Below, in pieces: positions 8,223 to 17,381 of a stretch of 39,931 bases of DNA. Under the pieces are notes generated by a model. It ran no database searches, was not told the DNA's origin, and saw only the letters and a program-made list of their open reading frames with translations. The stretch is taken from the NCBI RefSeq assembly GCF_900177645.1, contig NZ_FXAO01000017.1, forward strand, positions 1 to 39,931, written 5' to 3'. Every line of letters begins with the position of its first letter. Within the stretch, counting starts at the first letter, position 1. The position numbers were made by a program, and so were the translations under genes. Source of the stretch: Arenibacter troitsensis (GTDB lineage Bacteria > Bacteroidota > Bacteroidia > Flavobacteriales > Flavobacteriaceae).

Positions 8223-10010
8223 ATGAAATATTTAGTTCTGATTTTGTGCTTTTTCAGTATCAATTATATGATTTCCCAAGATATGCTGTTGGAAGCGGAA
8301 AGTTTTGACGACAAGGGGGGATGGGTCGTTGACCCGCAATTCATTGAGCAGATGGGTTCTTCTTATCTCCTGGCCCATGGTATGGGAGAACCGGTGAAAA
8401 ATGCAAAAACCGAGGTTAATTTTAAGAAGGATGGCGAATATAAGGTTTGGGTTCGCACCAAGAATTGGGTTCCAGGGGAATGGAAAGCTCCTGGGAGATT
8501 TCAAATAAAAGTAAATGGCTTGGTGTTGGAAAATACACTGGGCCTCCGTTCTGGATGGGGTTGGGAATATGCCGGAGCCGTCCAGATAACGAATAAAAAG
8601 AATACTTTGGAACTTGTAGACCTTACAGGTTTTAACGGTCGATGTGATGCCATCTATTTTACCACTTCTGATGTTGAACCGCCTTCATCCATGAAAAAGT
8701 TGGCTACTTGGAGGAAAACTGTAGTTATGGAGCCGGTGGCACCCAAAGTTACCAAGAAGTATGATTTAGTTGTTGTAGGTGGAGGAATTGCCGGTTGCGC
8801 AGCGGCTATAGCAGCCGCCGAGGAAGGGCTTCAGGTTGCGCTAATTCATGACCGACCTGTATTGGGAGGTAATGCCAGCAGTGAAATTAGAGTACATACC
8901 TTGGGTATATATGGTAATTTTGAACGAATTCTTAAAAAGTTGGATACGGAGCATTATCCTAACGGATCCCCGGAAGCTCATAAGGACCAGATAAAAAGGG
9001 ACAACAGTGTAAAAAGTTATGAGAATATTTCCCTCTTTTTAAATTGGAGGGCCTATGATGCGAAAGCTGTTGAAAATAAGATCAATTATGTAGATGCTCG
9101 TCAAACAGCAACCGGGGAGCGCATTCGCTTTGAGGCACCACTTTTTGTAGATTCAACTGGAGATGGTTGGATAGGTTTTTGGGCCGGAGCAGAATTTTCT
9201 TATGGCCGTGAAAGTGTGGATAAATACGGGGAAGAATGGAAGGAGCATGGGGAATTATGGAGTCCAAAACAGCCAGATAATGCAGTGATGGGTTCTTCGG
9301 TACTTTGGCGTTCCTATGAGGCAGAACAAGTGGCCCAATTTCCAGAAGTACCTTGGGCAATGCCTGTGGCTAGGGATTATGCCAAGGTCAAAGGGGAATG
9401 GCAGTGGGAGTTTAGTCGTAATGATCTTCATCAAATAGATGACGCCGAGGAAATTCGCGATCATATGCTCCGGGCTATTTACGGTTCTTTTGCTAATGCC
9501 AAGAAACAGCCTGAAAACGCCAATCGAAAATTGGAGTGGGTATCTTATTTGGTAGGCAAGCGTGAATCCCGAAGATTGGTAGGGGACTATATTTTTACAT
9601 TGAACGATGCCAAAACGGGTAGAACTTTTACAGATGGAGTGGTGGAAGAGACTAGGGAAGTGGACGTGCATTATCAGACGGTGTTGGAGGATGAAAAAAA
9701 TCCCGATTTTATTTCTGAAGCACTTTTTTACAAGACCCCTAAATATTATATCCCTTACCGAAGTTTGTATTCAAAGAATATTAATAATTTATTTATGGCC
9801 GGTAGAAATTTCAGTACTTCCCATGTTGGTCTAGGTGGGCCAAGGGTAATGAGGACAACAGGACAAATGGGGGCAGCCGTTGGTTTTGCGGCATCACTAT
9901 GTAAAAAGTACGATGTAAGCCCAAGGGATATATATACAGGTTATTTGAACGAATACATGGACCTTATTGAAAAACAAAAATATACCCCTATTCCAGATTC
10001 CAAGAAATAG
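8223..10010 (+). CDS. Secreted FAD-dependent oxidoreductase with N-terminal carbohydrate-binding-like module
   Basis: The 595-residue product has a Sec signal peptide (about 1-19, cleavage near MISQ). A beta-sandwich module follows at about 20-150, built on LLEAESFDDKGGW, GEYKVWVRTKNW and CDAIYFTTSD, resembling the DUF/CBM-like modules attached to secreted sugar-active proteins. Then comes an FAD-dependent oxidoreductase of the FAD_oxidored type: VVVGGGIAGCAAA at 183-195 gives the GxGxxG dinucleotide fold, GGNASSE follows at 215-221, and FVDSTGDGWIGFWAG and the C-terminal NLFMAGRNFSTSHVGLGGPRVM complete the FAD site. Relatives are frequent in polysaccharide and sugar loci of marine Bacteroidetes and planctomycetes, mostly with unproven substrates. 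An exported FAD enzyme needs an electron acceptor; the next gene encodes a candidate exported flavoprotein. Confidence 0.88.
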   Translation: MKYLVLILCFFSINYMISQDMLLEAESFDDKGGWVVDPQFIEQMGSSYLLAHGMGEPVKNAKTEVNFKKDGEYKVWVRTKNWVPGEWKAPGRFQIKVNGLVLENTLGLRSGWGWEYAGAVQITNKKNTLELVDLTGFNGRCDAIYFTTSDVEPPSSMKKLATWRKTVVMEPVAPKVTKKYDLVVVGGGIAGCAAAIAAAEEGLQVALIHDRPVLGGNASSEIRVHTLGIYGNFERILKKLDTEHYPNGSPEAHKDQIKRDNSVKSYENISLFLNWRAYDAKAVENKINYVDARQTATGERIRFEAPLFVDSTGDGWIGFWAGAEFSYGRESVDKYGEEWKEHGELWSPKQPDNAVMGSSVLWRSYEAEQVAQFPEVPWAMPVARDYAKVKGEWQWEFSRNDLHQIDDAEEIRDHMLRAIYGSFANAKKQPENANRKLEWVSYLVGKRESRRLVGDYIFTLNDAKTGRTFTDGVVEETREVDVHYQTVLEDEKNPDFISEALFYKTPKYYIPYRSLYSKNINNLFMAGRNFSTSHVGLGGPRVMRTTGQMGAAVGFAASLCKKYDVSPRDIYTGYLNEYMDLIEKQKYTPIPDSKK

Positions 10011-10075
10011 TAGGGGTGATCTATAAAAGATACATGAAGCTAATCCCAAGTCATTAAAGGAGTAAGTAAATTATC

Positions 10076-11191
10076 ATGAAAATATTAATTGTCATCATAT
10101 TAATTTGCGGATTGAGTCTTATGCCGACCCAAAAAATGATCAGGAACTACAATATTGATGGGCAAAAGAGGGCCTTGACAAAAAAGCCGGAGTACTATGC
10201 CATGGAATGGCAAGATGGCATTGCATTGTACAATAAGCCAACTTCTTATTTTATTGAGGTGGAGACCATGGGCAATCAAAATGTTGATATGCTCGTAACC
10301 GATCTGCAAAGACCAGTTCTCTATACGGCTGATATTTGTACCCCAGTTTGTGCGGATGGCGAGTGTAGGTTGATGTATCTTACACTTTATTGGAATTTAT
10401 TAGGATCCTATGTTGGTTATGATAAGGTAGAAGGCCAATCATTGACAAAACATGATCATGTGGAATTTGTGGATCAGGATTATGAAAAATTACACCAGTT
10501 ATTGTTGGATGACAATTCAATTCTAAAAAGAAGGAAAATCGATGAGTTGGTTTCAAAGCCAAAAGAGTCGGATATTGATGGTGCCGATGCCATAGCGGGT
10601 GCAACGATAACGGAGGTTAAGGAATCAGTGGTAGATGGGGCGCTTTATTCTTGTTATGTAGCCTGGAATATTGCCCATGGCCCCATTAAGGAAGAGCTTC
10701 AGGAGTATACTGCCGCCTTGTTCGATAATGAATTAAAGCGTTATATGCTCATGAGTAATGAACAGGATTATCAAATGTATGCCCTTAATTCCTTGAGTGA
10801 ATCTGAATTCTTGGAATATAAGGACCGAATAGCACAAATTTTCGGGGAAAGTATTCCTTTGGTACGTACTTATATTGTGCAAAATCTTCCTAAATTGTTC
10901 TGGCAAACCGAAGATCTCCAAATCCCTTTCTGGGAGAGCTTTGCTGAGGTTGATATTAATACTAGAAGTTTGTTGCTGAATCATATTCATGAAGCTCCTG
11001 TCAATGTTTTGGTGTCATTGGGTAGAAATTTGGAGCTAATGACCAAAAATCAGTTGAAATTATATCTCGAGGCCATTGAAAAAAATGTATCGACGAGCCC
11101 TGAAATTAACGCCCAACTTTTGCGGTTTGCCGAGTCCGGTAACCACACATACGGCTATATCGTAACAGAATTTTTGGAGGATTTGGAATAA
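10076..11191 (+). CDS. Exported FMN-binding-domain-like protein with flavinylation motif
   Basis: The 371-residue product starts with a hydrophobic export segment (about 2-17). Residues 171-177 read DAIAGAT, followed by IT. This matches the D-x-x-(S/A)-G-A-T motif to which ApbE attaches FMN through the Thr hydroxyl in NqrC/RnfG/NosR-type FMN-binding domains; the following helix VKESVVDGALYSCYVAW has the shape expected after that motif. Three cysteines (C88, C92, C97; CTPVCADGEC) precede it and could bind metal or form disulfides. The C-terminal 150 residues (about 205-371) are helical and HEAT-like, with no family I recognise. It lies 65 bp after the FAD oxidoreductase and 57 bp before cstA, so an electron-transfer partner role is inferred. 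No apbE gene lies in the window. Confidence 0.72.
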   Translation: MKILIVIILICGLSLMPTQKMIRNYNIDGQKRALTKKPEYYAMEWQDGIALYNKPTSYFIEVETMGNQNVDMLVTDLQRPVLYTADICTPVCADGECRLMYLTLYWNLLGSYVGYDKVEGQSLTKHDHVEFVDQDYEKLHQLLLDDNSILKRRKIDELVSKPKESDIDGADAIAGATITEVKESVVDGALYSCYVAWNIAHGPIKEELQEYTAALFDNELKRYMLMSNEQDYQMYALNSLSESEFLEYKDRIAQIFGESIPLVRTYIVQNLPKLFWQTEDLQIPFWESFAEVDINTRSLLLNHIHEAPVNVLVSLGRNLELMTKNQLKLYLEAIEKNVSTSPEINAQLLRFAESGNHTYGYIVTEFLEDLE

Positions 11192-11248
11192 TTGGGTAGA
11201 GGTGATTGATTTGGAAAAAATTGAATTTGTAATTATAACATTATTGAA

Positions 11249-12688
11249 ATGATATCATTCTTATTGTCTATTGGAGCTTTAATACTTGGTTATTTTACTT
11301 ACGGGAAATTGATGGAAAGGATATTTGGAGTGGACAAGGATAGGGAAACACCAGCAGTAAGGCTTAGGGACGATGTTGATTTTATGACATTGCCCACATG
11401 GAAGGTCTTTCTGATCCAATTTTTGAATATAGCAGGCTTGGGACCCATTTTTGGCGCCATTGCAGGGGCTATGTTCGGGCCTGCCGCTTTTTTGTGGATC
11501 GTATTGGGAAGCATCTTTGCAGGTGCGGTGCACGACTACTTTTCAGGAATGTTGTCCATTAGGCACGATGGATTGAGTATTAGTGAAGTGGTCGGTATTT
11601 ATTTAGGACCTACAGCAAAACAGTTCATGCGCCTTTTTTCAGTGGTCCTGTTAATTTTTGTGGGGACCGTTTTCTTGGTAGGTCCGGCTAAAATAATTGA
11701 TGGAATGACTGGAAACATCTGGAGCGTATGGATTTGGGTGGCCATTATTTTGGTTTATTACGTGCTATCCACATTACTACCTATAGATAAATTAATAAGT
11801 AAACTTTACCCCATTTTTGGAGTAGCCATGTTGCTAATGGCCATAGGTTTGGTAATTGCACTTTTTTTTGGGGACTACAATATTCCCGAACTGGTTCCGG
11901 CGAATTTAAGAAATATGACCAGCGATCCAGAGGCAACCCCTTTGTTTCCAATATTGTTCATAACCATTGCCTGTGGTGCCATTTCCGGATTCCATGCCAC
12001 CCAATCTCCGCTCATGGCACGTTGCATGAAAAATGAAACACTTGGAAGAAAGATTTTTTACGGCACCATGGTCACGGAGGGGATTGTGGCTTTGATATGG
12101 GCTGCTGCGGCAATGACATTTTTTGGAAATGTGGAAGGTTTAAATGGAGCCATGATAGACAATAACAACAATGCCGCTTGGGCCGCCAATGAGATATCTC
12201 TTAACATGCTCGGCCAAATTGGGGGAGTATTGGCCTTATTGGGAATTGTTGCTGCGCCAATTACATCGGGCGATACCGCATTTAGGTCTGCACGCCTAAT
12301 ACTGTCCGATATATTTAAGTCCAACCAAAAGAAAATAGTCAATAGGCTGCTTATTAGTCTACCCCTTTTCGTAATCGCCTTTGTCCTTACCCAAATAGAT
12401 TTTGGAATTATATGGCGATATTTTGCCTGGAGCAACCAAACTTTGGCTATGATCGTGCTTTGGACTATAACCGCTTATTTAATATATGAAAACAAGGCCT
12501 ATTGGGTTACCTTATTACCGGCAATTTTTATGACAATGGTCTGCAGTACCTATATTTTAATTGCCCCGGAAGGTTTTCAATTGCCCAATGATGTTGCTTA
12601 TATAGGTGGTACGCTTATAACACTGACTATTACTATTGCATTTTGGGTGTATACCGCCCAAAAGAAAAAAATTTTTGTTGGGGTATGA
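11249..12688 (+). CDS. cstA: CstA-family carbon-starvation transporter (inner membrane)
   Basis: The 479-residue protein is almost entirely hydrophobic, with more than ten likely transmembrane segments. It carries CstA hallmarks: GPIFGAIAGAMFGPAAFLWI followed by GSIFAGAVHDYFSGMLSIRHDG (about 69-112), ISGFHATQSPLMARCMKNE, and APITSGDTAFRSARLI near the C-terminus. E. coli CstA and BtsT are about 700 residues; this compact ~480-residue form is common in Bacteroidetes and lacks the long C-terminal extension. Characterised members carry pyruvate and/or peptides across the inner membrane. In this operon it probably imports the product of the preceding envelope oxidation steps. Its TGA overlaps the ATG of the next gene (ATGA at 12685-12688), so translation of the two is coupled. 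Confidence 0.93.
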   Translation: MISFLLSIGALILGYFTYGKLMERIFGVDKDRETPAVRLRDDVDFMTLPTWKVFLIQFLNIAGLGPIFGAIAGAMFGPAAFLWIVLGSIFAGAVHDYFSGMLSIRHDGLSISEVVGIYLGPTAKQFMRLFSVVLLIFVGTVFLVGPAKIIDGMTGNIWSVWIWVAIILVYYVLSTLLPIDKLISKLYPIFGVAMLLMAIGLVIALFFGDYNIPELVPANLRNMTSDPEATPLFPILFITIACGAISGFHATQSPLMARCMKNETLGRKIFYGTMVTEGIVALIWAAAAMTFFGNVEGLNGAMIDNNNNAAWAANEISLNMLGQIGGVLALLGIVAAPITSGDTAFRSARLILSDIFKSNQKKIVNRLLISLPLFVIAFVLTQIDFGIIWRYFAWSNQTLAMIVLWTITAYLIYENKAYWVTLLPAIFMTMVCSTYILIAPEGFQLPNDVAYIGGTLITLTITIAFWVYTAQKKKIFVGV

Positions 12689-15600
12689 CGCAAAAAAATC
12701 AGACTATCATTTTTATAACCGTTCTGTTTATTATTGGTTTGGTGTTCTTTTCCTGTTCAAATGATCGAGCCCGAAAAATTATTGAAGAAGAGCAGGAATT
12801 ATACACCGTATTAGGGGTGGAGGATACTGGTCTCAATTTTGTCAATAAGCTGGAGGAAACCACTACTATGAACGGCTTTTACTATGAATACTTTTATAAT
12901 GGGGGAGGGGTTGCAGTGGCCGATTTTAACAATGATGGACTTCAAGATGTCTATTTTGTAAGTAACCTTCGGACCAATAAGCTATTCTTAAATCTGGGAA
13001 ACCTAAAGTTCAGAAACGTGAGTGTAGCTGCCAATGCCCAAGGCAATGGCGGTTTTCCTACAGGTGTTACCGTTGTGGATATCAACAATGACGGCTTAAA
13101 GGATATTTACATCCTTAGATCAGGTCGATTTGAGGCCGATGAACCATTACGTAACCTGTTGTTGATAAATAAAGGCATGAATAAAGACAATATTCCTGTT
13201 TTTGAGGAGGATGCGAAATCATATGGACTGGACTTGCCACATTATTCAACCCAAGCTTCTTTTTTTGATTATGACCGTGATGGGGATCTGGATATGTTCT
13301 TGATCAACCATAATATAGAAATGTATGGAATAGAAGAGACTGCTGATATAATGAAGGGGACAACGGATAAGATTGGTGAAAAACTTTATCGTAACGATGA
13401 CGGAATGTTTGTCAATGTTTCACAAAAGGCAGGGATTATCAGCAATAATCTTGGTTTTGGCCTAGGTCTTGCCGTTGGGGATGTTAATAATGACGGTTGG
13501 CCAGATGTTTATGTAAGCAATGATTACTATGAAAAGGATCACCTTTATTTGAACAATCAAAATGGGACTTTTACAGAAAGTTCTCTTAAATCATTTAATC
13601 ACATGTCTACATTTTCAATGGGCAATGATATTGCCGATATCAATAATGATGGTTTGTTGGACATAATATCACTTGATATGATGGCGGAGGATAATTATAC
13701 CCAAAAGACCAGTATGAGCGGAATGAACGTAGCACAATTCTACAATATAGAGAAATTGGGTCTTCATCGACAATATATGTACAATGCCTTACAGATCAAT
13801 AATGGTAGCTATCCCAATACAAACATACCTGCCTTTTCCGATATAGCGCAACTAGCAGAGATATCCAGTACAGATTGGAGTTGGGCCCCATTGCTTTTGG
13901 ATATGGATAATGACGGATATAGGGATTTGTTTGTTTCCAACGGTATTAAAATGGATTTTAGAAACAATGATTTTGCAATTTATTTGGAAGAAAAATATCA
14001 AGAAGGTTTACGCAGGAGAAAAGTAGATTTAGCGAAGCATGTGGATGATTTATTGGACAAGCTACCAGAACGAAAAAAAGAAAATTATTTTTATCTCAAT
14101 GGAGGGGATCTAAAATTTAACAAACTGGCCGTTAATCAAACAGCCACTTATTCCAATGGCGCAGCCTATGCTGATTTTGATAATGATGGGGACTTGGATA
14201 TCATAGTTAATAATACAGATGATTTCGCCCAATTGTACCGTAACAATCAATCAAGAAATACATTTTTAAAAATTGTGCTAAAAGGTCCAGATAAGAATAT
14301 TGATGGTATTGGAGCCCGAATAGAGGTTAACGCCAACGATAAAACCTTTTATGCCGAAAATTATTTCTCAAGAGGTTTTCAATCCGCAATGGCTTCACCT
14401 ATTCATTTCGGCCTTGGGGATATAAAAAAACTTGATTCGGTAAAAGTGGTTTGGCCAGACGGGCAATATCAGATTTTCACCAATATAAAGGCTAATCAAG
14501 AAATTAATATTCAATATGCTCCAGAAGGGAAAGCAACGTTCGAAAAGGATAAGCCAAATTATACATTTCAGGATATAACGGAAGACTATGGCATAAACTT
14601 TAAACATGACGAAAATGATTATAATGATTTTTCTTTGGAATCCTTAATGCCCCATAAAATGTCCCAATTTGGGCCATGTATTGCGGTTGCCGATGTGAAT
14701 AATGATGGTTTGGAAGATTTTTACATTGGAGGGGCTATGGGGCAATCAGGTGTGTTGTATTTACAAGCTACAGATAATATGTTTGAGAGCCAACCCATGG
14801 AATCTTTTGAATTGGACAAAAGCCAGGAGGATACCGGCGCTATCTTTCTGGATGCGGATGGGGACGGAGACCAAGATCTTTATGTGGTAAGTGGGGGAAA
14901 TGAAAAAGAAGCAGGAAGCTTATATTATTTGGACCGCTTTTATGAAAATAATGGTAAGGGCAAGTTTATAAGAAACGAAGATGCTATTCCGGAAATTCTT
15001 GGTAGTGGTCAGGTTGTGAAAACTTTGGATTATGATAGGGATGGAAGTCTTGATCTATTCATCGGTTCACGATTACAGCCCCAAAATTATGGCTATCCTT
15101 CAAAAAGTTTATTGTTAAAAAACATATCCCATAATGGTAGCATTGAATTTAAGGATGTCACGGATGAAGTTTTCCCCGAGCTAAATGATTTAGGGATGGT
15201 AACAGACGCGCTATGGGTGGATTTGGATAACGATGAATTTGAAGAACTGATAATTGCCCAGGAATGGGGAAATATTCAGGCGTTTAGTTGCAAGAACAAT
15301 GCATTTTTTAATATATCCGAACCATTAGGATTAAATAATAATGTTGGTTGGTGGTTTAGTCTTGCTTCAGCCGATATTGATAATGACGGGGATATGGATT
15401 TAATTGCAGGAAATCTTGGCCTTAACTATAAATATAAGGCATCAGAACAGGAACCATTCCACTTGTATTTAAACGATTTTGATCAAAATAACACTAATGA
15501 TATTGTTTTGGGATACCATGAAGGAGAGCAAATGTATCCTTTAAGGGGGCGGGAATGTTCTTCCGGACAAATGCCCTTTATAAAGAAAAAGTTCCAAACT

Positions 15601-16053
15601 TATGAAGATTTTGGAAAGGCTAGTTTAAGAGAAGTTTACGGCGAGGAATTAGATAAAGCCCGTCACTTGGCAGCTACAAATTTTGCAACTAGTATTTTGA
15701 TAAACGAGGAAAACAAGCGTTTTAGTTTTTCTCTGCTTTCGAACACTGTGCAGATATCCTCGATTAACAGAATCTTGACTTTACAACATAACGAGGAAAA
15801 AAATATGAAATTAATTCTATTTGGAAATCTTTATGGTTCTGAGGTGGAAACCCCTAGAAATGATGCTAGTTATGGGCACTATCTTATTTCGAAGGGTGAC
15901 GGTATTTTTGAGCCTACCATGGCACAGCAATCGGGTTTATATGTCCAAGGGGATGTAAGGGCGGCTTCCTATATCCATCTAGGAAGAAACAAGCAAAAGG
16001 GAATGTTGGTAGCTAGAAATAATGCACCTTTACTTCTGTACAAAATACCATAA
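12685..16053 (+). CDS. VCBS/FG-GAP repeat lipoprotein with ASPIC/UnbV domain (CRTAC1-like)
   Basis: I start at ATG 12685, not the in-frame ATG 12643. The downstream start gives a clean lipoprotein signal (MTQKNQTIIFI...FFSC, Cys24) and the ATGA overlap with cstA. The 1122-residue product has at least eleven calcium-loop repeats of the form D-x-(N/D)-x-D-G-x-x-D (DFNNDGLQD, DINNDGLKD, DYDRDGDLD, DVNNDGWPD, DADGDGDQD and others). These form two seven-bladed-type propellers, with a UnbV/ASPIC segment between them at about 533-625 (GIGARIEV, VKVVWPDGQYQIF). The second half restarts with a repeat of the N-terminal blade (GINFKHDENDYNDF against TGLNFVNKLEETTT). Such proteins are Ca-stabilised, surface-exposed and often found beside SusCD pairs; a binding or adhesion role is inferred. 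Confidence 0.9.
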   Translation: MTQKNQTIIFITVLFIIGLVFFSCSNDRARKIIEEEQELYTVLGVEDTGLNFVNKLEETTTMNGFYYEYFYNGGGVAVADFNNDGLQDVYFVSNLRTNKLFLNLGNLKFRNVSVAANAQGNGGFPTGVTVVDINNDGLKDIYILRSGRFEADEPLRNLLLINKGMNKDNIPVFEEDAKSYGLDLPHYSTQASFFDYDRDGDLDMFLINHNIEMYGIEETADIMKGTTDKIGEKLYRNDDGMFVNVSQKAGIISNNLGFGLGLAVGDVNNDGWPDVYVSNDYYEKDHLYLNNQNGTFTESSLKSFNHMSTFSMGNDIADINNDGLLDIISLDMMAEDNYTQKTSMSGMNVAQFYNIEKLGLHRQYMYNALQINNGSYPNTNIPAFSDIAQLAEISSTDWSWAPLLLDMDNDGYRDLFVSNGIKMDFRNNDFAIYLEEKYQEGLRRRKVDLAKHVDDLLDKLPERKKENYFYLNGGDLKFNKLAVNQTATYSNGAAYADFDNDGDLDIIVNNTDDFAQLYRNNQSRNTFLKIVLKGPDKNIDGIGARIEVNANDKTFYAENYFSRGFQSAMASPIHFGLGDIKKLDSVKVVWPDGQYQIFTNIKANQEINIQYAPEGKATFEKDKPNYTFQDITEDYGINFKHDENDYNDFSLESLMPHKMSQFGPCIAVADVNNDGLEDFYIGGAMGQSGVLYLQATDNMFESQPMESFELDKSQEDTGAIFLDADGDGDQDLYVVSGGNEKEAGSLYYLDRFYENNGKGKFIRNEDAIPEILGSGQVVKTLDYDRDGSLDLFIGSRLQPQNYGYPSKSLLLKNISHNGSIEFKDVTDEVFPELNDLGMVTDALWVDLDNDEFEELIIAQEWGNIQAFSCKNNAFFNISEPLGLNNNVGWWFSLASADIDNDGDMDLIAGNLGLNYKYKASEQEPFHLYLNDFDQNNTNDIVLGYHEGEQMYPLRGRECSSGQMPFIKKKFQTYEDFGKASLREVYGEELDKARHLAATNFATSILINEENKRFSFSLLSNTVQISSINRILTLQHNEEKNMKLILFGNLYGSEVETPRNDASYGHYLISKGDGIFEPTMAQQSGLYVQGDVRAASYIHLGRNKQKGMLVARNNAPLLLYKIP

Positions 16054-16093
16054 AAAATATTGATGGATTTTGAGTTGATTTAGTTAGTTGTGG

Positions 16094-16130
16094 AAAGGAC
16101 AGGGTTAAGCTTTGTCCTTTTTCTTTCTTT
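16094..16130 (+). terminator. Intrinsic terminator closing the SusCD-associated operon
   Basis: AAAGGACA (16094-16101) pairs perfectly with TGTCCTTT (16113-16120) around an 11-nt loop. A pyrimidine tail TTCTTTCTTT (16121-16130) follows. It lies 40 bp after the stop of the VCBS lipoprotein, between convergent genes, and marks the end of the + strand block. Confidence 0.8.
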
Positions 16131-16199
16131 GAAATTTAATGAAGGTTTTTATTGAAGTAAATACCTTTGGGAATCATTGAAACTAATCTGGTATATGGA

Positions 16200-17381
16200 T
16201 TATAAATAACTCAACCACCATTTATCCTTATTATTAATCTTATAGATCATATATTTCTTACACCATGGGTATAGTGCAAGTACTACCCCTATCCAAACCA
16301 TATAGGTGACCCATAGGGGGTATCCATAAGTGACCAGTGTTTCGTTCATAAATACATCGGCGGTCAAAATCATATTTTTCCAGTTTCCACCAAAAATTAT
16401 AATTCCAATAATTGCTGCAGTATGGATTACCAATACGTGTAGGAAATAATAGAAGAAGGGAACTCTTCCAAAAATTAAAAAGAAATTGGTGATCGAATTT
16501 TTTACATTTTCAATAACATTAAGGAACAGTAGGGCAGGACCAATAGTTATTAGAACAAATGCCAAGGAGGGAGGATACTTGGTAACATTAAAAAAGGAAA
16601 TTATGGTTTTGGAACTGCTATCCCGAACGGTCCATGGCACCAGATCTCCATAGACATTCAAACCCCTTATTACAAAGAATAGGGCCAAGGCTCCCAAGCC
16701 CATACGTAACAACCATGTTCTTCTTAATCCCTCATCAAAGTCCTTTAAATATAGCTGTCCCAAGCAATAACCCAGTGCCATTAGTCCTATCCAAGGAATA
16801 ACAGGATAATGGAATAATATCATTTTATCGGGACCGAGGACCATGGTATGGTTCTGATGCAACAGGTACCATACAATGGCTTCAGGACTATTTCCTTGCA
16901 TCACCAATCCGTCCAATAGATTGTGGCCAGCAATAATAACAAGCCCCAATACTAGAATCCATTTATAGGGTAGATATATCAAAAATGATAAACAGATCAT
17001 ACTAAGGCCAATGGCCCAAATAACCTGTAGTATGGGAAAACTATAGCTTAGGTCAAAGGTCCATATTAAGTTGTTGACCACCACCTCCATAAAAATTAAC
17101 CAAATCCCTCTGGTAAGCAAGAATTTGGAGAGTTGGGATTTTGTTTTGTTTCTTCCATAGAGGAAAGCAGAGGTCCCGGCAAGAAAAACAAATACCGGGG
17201 CACAATAATGGGTAATGAAACGTGTAAAAAACAATATGGGCGTTGTGGTTTCCACATTGGTAGGGTCAATAAAAAAGGAGCCGTAGTTAAAATAATCCCT
17301 AACGTGGTCCAAGGCCATAATTACCATAACCAAGCCCCTTAAAATGTCAATGGACTCTATTCGGTTGGTTTTTGGTTTCAT
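16200..17381 (-). CDS. DUF1624/heparan-alpha-glucosaminide N-acetyltransferase-like membrane protein
   Basis: The 393-residue polytopic protein has about ten hydrophobic segments. Its N-terminus, RIESIDILRGLVMVIMALDH followed by VRDYF, is the signature of the DUF1624 / HGSNAT-catalytic-domain family. The conserved His in ALDHV corresponds to the acetyl-accepting region of that family; RFITHYCAPVFVFLAGTSAF is a second conserved block. Lysosomal HGSNAT moves acetyl groups across a membrane to glucosamine, but bacterial members are uncharacterised, so substrate and direction are open. It is a single-gene unit separated from the methyltransferase by 137 bp. A perfect 10-bp inverted repeat starts at its start codon. 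Confidence 0.85.
   Translation of the reverse strand: MKPKTNRIESIDILRGLVMVIMALDHVRDYFNYGSFFIDPTNVETTTPILFFTRFITHYCAPVFVFLAGTSAFLYGRNKTKSQLSKFLLTRGIWLIFMEVVVNNLIWTFDLSYSFPILQVIWAIGLSMICLSFLIYLPYKWILVLGLVIIAGHNLLDGLVMQGNSPEAIVWYLLHQNHTMVLGPDKMILFHYPVIPWIGLMALGYCLGQLYLKDFDEGLRRTWLLRMGLGALALFFVIRGLNVYGDLVPWTVRDSSSKTIISFFNVTKYPPSLAFVLITIGPALLFLNVIENVKNSITNFFLIFGRVPFFYYFLHVLVIHTAAIIGIIIFGGNWKNMILTADVFMNETLVTYGYPLWVTYMVWIGVVLALYPWCKKYMIYKINNKDKWWLSYL

Noticed and set aside
12643..12684. Extended start of the VCBS/UnbV lipoprotein at ATG 12643
   Set aside because: It would add 14 residues before a perfect lipoprotein leader and overlap cstA by 46 bp; ATG 12685 gives the clean leader and an ATGA overlap.
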